From Euperipatoides rowelli (taxonomy: Eukaryota > Onychophora > Udeonychophora > Euonychophora > Peripatopsidae), in the NCBI GenBank assembly GCA_003024985.2, contig PXIH01S0012597.1: a stretch of DNA of 10,342 bases. One strand, written 5' to 3'. Shown here one piece after another: positions 7,075 through 10,342 of this stretch. Position 1 is the stretch's first letter, and every line of letters begins with the position of its first letter. The position numbers and the translations under genes were made by a program. Under the pieces are notes generated by a model. That model did not search any database. It had not been told where the DNA came from and was given only the letters and a program-made list of their open reading frames with translations.

Positions 7075-7615
7075 TTTCAATCGTTGAGGATCTCTTTTTA
7101 TTCCATTATAAATCCTTTTGGATCCATATTCCGAGGATATTAACGCAACTCATCAAGAGTGATGGTTCCCAATTTCACTATCGGATGTAATTTCTCTCTC
7201 TGGAAGCTATGCATCATAATATGGCATTTTTTTACTGATTGAGTGAGTTAACCAATTCTTGTGATGCAAGAGGTTTTTCATCAGACACCACCGTCAAATG
7301 ATCAACAAACTTGATGTGACAACAGCATCTATTACTATGTCATTGACCATAATATCAAATATTATAACCACCGAGGACAAATCCCTGGAAAACTCCATTC
7401 GTACTGGTAAAGGATATTATTTCACCAAATCCAGGCATTTTTACCAAATGACATCTGTTTACGAGAAAAGATTGGGTCCATCTGTTCACCGACTCCAGGG
7501 GCAAAATATTTTGCAACTTCATGCAAACTGAACGATTTAGATAACAGTAATCATAAGCCTTGCTAAATCCATGATGATCGTGCATACAGATCTTGACTCA
7601 AGCTCTTTCATAACT
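7075..7615 (-). pseudogene. Broken non-LTR (LINE, CR1/Jockey-like) reverse transcriptase fragment
   Basis: Read on the minus strand, ordered reverse-transcriptase motifs appear in several frames: SVCTIIMD then FSKAYD (7550-7567, with a one-base frameshift at about 7567; first catalytic Asp region), RWTQSFLVNR, a NGVFQG...LG stretch matching the usual N-G-V-P-Q-G-S-V-L-G block, FDIMVNDI after a second shift near 7365, HIKFVDH (catalytic box at 7298-7309) after a third, and ILGIWIQKDL before an in-frame stop (7106-7108), then WNKK. This order and the LG-x-W-x-x-x-DL-x-W block are known from CR1/L2/Jockey-type LINEs. The catalytic box, normally [FY]-x-D-D, reads F-V-D-H. An in-frame TAA at 7232-7234 breaks it again. 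It covers only the palm and thumb region; endonuclease and 3' tail were not found. It is dead, and could not move itself. Confidence 0.85.
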
Positions 7616-7860
7616 AGGGCTTTATTTAATTAACACAAAACATAATATGAACAATAAATTTAGGATATTTGAGACGCTAGCCCAAATAGGATGTAGGTCT
7701 CAATGACAAAATTAAGATTTTGATTGGAAAATATATGAAAATAAAGTTAATAAAATACATAAACAGATTGAATTGTTCTGAATGCATTGTCAGCTTTAAC
7801 GTAGAAAAAAATAAATCACCTTGTCTCCATCGCAATTAAGAATGAATAAAACAGGAATAG
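7616..7860. other. Stretch with no recognised content
   Basis: It lies upstream of the LINE fragment in the LINE's orientation. I could not recognise any further LINE coding sequence in it. Confidence 0.5.
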
Positions 7861-8100
7861 CTTGTAAATTATAAAAACTTCAGAATAAATGCAAGACTAT
7901 TAACAAAAGGAAAAAAACACAGCAAACAATATTCTCATTGCGTAACCAACGTAATCCTGGGGAACAGAGATGGACAAATTCCAGTTACAGCAAGAAGCAG
8001 TAAGGCCAGAAGATTAATTAAGTCCACATTAAAGTTAATAATAAAGAAGTTTGTCATTGAACAAAGTCTAAAAGACAAATCCAGTGAGGAACCAAAGTAA
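7861..8100 (+). CDS. Weak candidate: unidentified plus-strand coding segment
   Basis: The plus strand is open from 7861 (after TAG at 7858-7860) to TAA at 8098-8100, without a convincing start codon. From 7942 the 52 residues before the stop look protein-like: VTNVILGNRDGQIPVTARSS, then a basic helix-like stretch rich in K, R, L and I, ending SSEEPK. I recognise no family. It would have to be a terminal exon; AATAAA signals follow near 8264, but no strong splice acceptor is obvious (weak candidates are CACAG at about 7922 and AACAG at about 7967). A 70-codon frame on the opposite strand (7935-8147) reads Phe/Leu-rich and looks like its shadow. Open frames this long occur by chance in such AT-rich DNA, so this remains a candidate only. 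Confidence 0.25.
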   Translation, partial: LVNYKNFRINARLLTKGKKHSKQYSHCVTNVILGNRDGQIPVTARSSKARRLIKSTLKLIIKKFVIEQSLKDKSSEEPK

Positions 8101-8950
8101 AAATGTTCAAAATAATACAAGTTGCCATGATAGATCATATTACGCATTATGTAAGCAATAGCTGAATTTCATTAAAATTCATGATAATAGCTATTAATCA
8201 ACGCAAAAAGCATCACCATCAGAAGGACAAGTCATCACCGATCATCTCTGCATGAAATAATACAATAAACAAACAAAAATATAAATAAATGACTATTTAC
8301 AAAATAATAAAGCAAGCAACCACAATGGCGCTATTGTTATTAATTTTTTATATAGTTAAATAGTGGGTCGTAGAATGATTAAGCATGCCTCCAAACTGGT
8401 ATTTGTCTATCATAGGGATAAGAATTCCTAAGTCTGTCATTTTTAAGTGATTTTAAAGATTAAAATATCAAAATAGACTGATTAAATGTCAGGTGAAAAA
8501 AATAGACAAGTCCACACTATTTATAAAATGAATATACAAAGTACTGTGAATGAATACACACAAACACATTATATGCTGTACTCATTTTTTGCATATTTTC
8601 ATTTGAAAATAAAGTCCAAGGAAAGACGGGTTTTTTTTACGTTGTTTGAAACACATAGGAACTAAAAACATCATAATGAAATAAAAGATTGAGTTATATA
8701 ACATTTGTGTTGAGTGCTACTCAAGGAAAAAAGTAACAATAATTTCATTTTTTACCTGTAGAATTCAATCTGCTAACTCTATGTATTTTCAGTTTTCCTG
8801 ATTTTGTCTTAGCTCTAAAATATTTTTTCTTCATACGGTAAAACAAGTCAAAAGCACCCGGGGCCATTTCCTAAATTCCATATAATTCAATCCAGTACTG
8901 TGGAATCATAAACCAAACCTTAGACTCGGATGCCTCTACTTTTCTATTCT
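8101..8950. other. AT-rich stretch without a recognisable gene
   Basis: Several AATAAA words occur (for example near 8264 and 8283), as expected by composition. I saw no coding exon, terminal repeat or strong hairpin. If the 7861-8100 segment were a real exon, the first part would be its 3' untranslated region. Confidence 0.5.
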
Positions 8951-9157
8951 GACTTTGGCTCCAACTTCATTCAAATGTGGCTCCCCCTATTTATGTGCAA
9001 ATTTTAGTCGCTTATAAAATTTTATTTTCCTAATTCGAAACAAATTCATAACATATAAAAAAAGTAAATAAAATTGAAGAATGGCGTTGTTTTAAATATG
9101 GCTCCCTGCGTAATACTTATGTGCAAATGTGGCTCCACCTTCATAATACTTATGTAC
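8951..9157 (+). repeat. Two pairs of a 22-33-bp repeat built on TGGCTCC
   Basis: First pair: 8951-8972 (ACTTTGGCTCCAACTTCATTC core) and 8973-8998 (AAATGTGGCTCCCCC then TTATGTGC). Second pair: 9094-9124 and 9125-9157, consensus AAATRTGGCTCC followed by about 7 variable bases and TAATACTTATGTRC. After each pair comes AAATTT and a similar AT-rich tail (TTATAAAATTTTATTTTC and TCATAAAAAAATTGTTATTT), suggesting that a larger block of roughly 120-150 bp was itself duplicated. The insertion type is unknown; it may be a tandem-repeat segment of an unrecognised transposon or part of the 3' flank of the neighbouring gene. Confidence 0.7.
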
Positions 9158-9309
9158 AAATTTCCGTTAATCATAAAAAAATTGTTATTTACTTTATCCA
9201 AAACCAATTTTTAAGCTATAAAAAGTGTATTAAATTAAAGCACAATAATTAAATTATATTAAGAAAAAAAATGATCAGATTTTTTTAAAAAAGTATTTTA
9301 AAATTTTCG

Positions 9310-9323
9310 TTTATTTATTTATT
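9310..9323 (-). promoter_or_regulatory. Overlapping poly(A) signals of the minus-strand gene
   Basis: On the minus strand three overlapping AATAAA hexamers occur (plus-strand TTTATT at 9310-9315, 9314-9319 and 9318-9323), 93-106 bases after the stop codon at 9416. Another AATAAA-like word occurs closer to the stop, but this cluster is the best candidate for cleavage and polyadenylation. In AT-rich DNA the hexamer alone is weak; the position after a plausible terminal exon supports it. Confidence 0.5.
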
Positions 9324-9415
9324 TACAATAAATGCAGATGAATGGTCGTAAATTTCTCTCCAGGGGGAGGGATGTAAAACAATAAAAACATTGTTAAATC
9401 ATATCTTAACATTTG

Positions 9416-9539
9416 CTACAATTTTCCTGATCTATGTTCAGGTTTTTCTTGAACATTTCCAATGATGAACTGCCAATACTCGACAATGAAGTCGATTCCA
9501 TCAGGAAACCGCTCTCTGTGAATAGAAAGCAAATCTAAT
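9416..9539 (-). CDS. Terminal coding exon of an unidentified host gene (3' partial)
   Basis: On the minus strand a good acceptor (branch-like ACTAAT, pyrimidine tract CCTTTCCCCTCCAG) ends at 9540. The exon then reads one base completing a codon, followed by 40 sense codons and TAG (9416-9418). The peptide starts LDLLSIHRERFPDGIDF and continues IVEYWQFIIG, ending EKPEHRSGKL; it has a balanced soluble-protein composition, with aromatic and charged residues alternating. By hand count the exon is about 38% G+C, higher than its flanks. Poly(A) signals follow at 9310-9323. Upstream exons must lie beyond 9548, probably past the right edge. An alternative acceptor, ATTCACAG at about 9516-9523, would remove the first eight codons. 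I do not recognise the family and name no function. Confidence 0.55.
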
Positions 9540-9548
9540 CTGGAGGGG

Positions 9549-10075
9549 AAAGGATTAGTTTATTGGAATAACTGCTTGTATTCACATTAGGAGGTAGGGT
9601 TACAAAACGAGGAAGATTAATATAGTCAAAAAGTTTAAAAGTGAAAATCAGTTCATATCTAGTTTTATATTGTTCGGGGGGGGGGGGTGTAGAGGTGTAT
9701 AAGGATAAGGAAGATGGTAAATATATCTAATTCATTTAGTTAGACCTAAAATGTCTATTTAGATTATCAATATCAATATTTAGTTTTGTTAGAGTAGCTA
9801 ATTGTGATGGAACAATAATCAAAAATAAATTGGTCAATGATATATTTTGTATAATGTTCTGAAGGTTTTATGATCCAAATAGTGAAAATTTACATATAAA
9901 TGTTCCCCTTTTCCATTCCATTTTAGAAATGACAGTACAGCTATGTTTTTTAATATTCATGTGTCTGTAATTGTGAATTCAATGTCTAAATAGTGATTCG
10001 TATGGTTTAATTTGAAGTCTTCAAAATTTAAGGTTTTATAATCAAGTTCGAGAATAGAACAATTAGAGTTGTTAA
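9549..10075. other. Probable intron sequence of the minus-strand gene
   Basis: If the exon at 9416-9539 is real, this is the intron before it. It contains a run of 12 G (9676-9687) and otherwise AT-rich DNA. No further exon was found on the minus strand. Confidence 0.45.
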
Positions 10076-10342
10076 TAGGGTTGCACCGAATTCCAATTTC
10101 ACATTCGGCGCTGGCCAAATACCGTCCATTTTTCCATTATTTATATCCTGCCGAATAGTTTATACTGAACAATTTAGAAGCTGGAGTTCTTATAAAATAA
10201 GTAATTTTTTTTTTTTAAATTTTCGACATTACTATTCGTAGCTTAGTTCCGAGATTGTAGAGACGCTACAGAACGTGTTACAACTTGTTTTGTGTCAGTG
10301 CTGCCATCCAGTAGCGGCTGGTGACTAGCAGGCATGGGGGGG
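10076..10342 (+). mobile_element. Left end of a hAT-type element (TAGGGTTGCACCGAA), partial
   Basis: TAGGGTTGCACCGAA at 10076-10090, followed by repeated TTCGGC/CCGAAT words (10103-10108 and 10153-10158) and GGCCAAATACCG, resembles the TAGGGNTGCACCGAAT termini common in hAT-superfamily elements of animals. The interior after 10240 is more GC-rich, as in a transposon leader. The expected 8-bp target duplication on the left would be 10068-10075; the right end is not in the window. A second hAT terminus interrupts it at 10309. Confidence 0.6.
10309..10342 (+). mobile_element. Start of a second hAT element (CAGTAGCGGCTGGTGA), partial
   Basis: CAGTAGCGGCTGGTGACTAG followed, after a few bases, by a G run strongly resembles the CAGTGGCGGCTGGTGA...GGGGGG termini of a widespread animal hAT family, with A for G at the fifth base. 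The 8 bases before it, CTGCCATC (10301-10308), would be its target duplication. It runs off the right edge of the window. Confidence 0.62.

Noticed and set aside
7298-7531. 77-codon plus-strand frame
   Set aside because: It is antisense to the reverse-transcriptase motifs read on the minus strand, so it is their shadow.
7935-8147. 70-codon minus-strand frame rich in Phe and Leu
   Set aside because: Could be read as a membrane segment, but it is antisense to a more protein-like plus-strand frame and has no splice or regulatory context.
9676-9687. Run of 12 G as a G-quadruplex or regulatory site
   Set aside because: A single homopolymer with no separate G tracts around it; also a likely place for assembly error.

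Overview
The window looks like AT-rich intergenic and intronic DNA from an invertebrate animal, taken from a draft assembly (two N at 67 and 72). The grounds are the very low gene density, long A and T runs, eukaryotic splice and poly(A) signals, and a dense layer of animal-type transposons. The lineage cannot be fixed from the sequence; arthropod, mollusc and cnidarian are all possible. No bacterial gene, CRISPR array, rRNA or tRNA is visible.

Layout. 1-660 is unannotated AT-rich DNA. About 660-804 is the right end of a hAT-type element with four 16-bp repeats. Only 30 bp further on starts a 1,048-bp piggyBac-type non-autonomous element (835-1882) flanked by TTAA and full of internal palindromes and repeats. 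1887-3002 is mostly plain, with a possible fragment of a Harbinger/ISL2EU-like end near 2794. A 339-bp piggyBac-type MITE (3007-3345) has exact TTAA duplications and three 44-bp tandem units. 3916-5713 is a nest: a PIF/Harbinger-like element (14-bp terminal inverted repeats, remnant of a MADF-like reading frame) interrupted by a 780-bp hAT element (4862-5641) with a perfect 8-bp target duplication, which itself contains a pogo-like foldback with a 46-bp hairpin. 5714-6870 is plain. 6876-7005 is a foldback element beside a broken LINE reverse transcriptase on the minus strand (about 7075-7615). 7861-8100 is a weak plus-strand coding candidate. 8951-9157 carries two pairs of a short GTGGCTCC repeat. 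9310-9548 is the best host-gene signal: a minus-strand terminal exon with acceptor, 41 codons including the stop, and downstream AATAAA signals. The window closes with a hAT terminus at 10076 into which a second hAT terminus (10309) appears to be inserted.

Interaction. Nothing here works as an operon or pathway. The window records repeated insertion of DNA transposons into one another, almost all non-autonomous, plus one dead retrotransposon, next to the 3' end of a host gene transcribed leftwards whose other exons lie beyond the right edge. None of the longer ATG-started open frames is convincing: in DNA this AT-rich, frames of 60-80 codons are expected by chance. I found no evidence of an unknown enzymatic system; the interest lies in the structure of the transposon ends and nesting.
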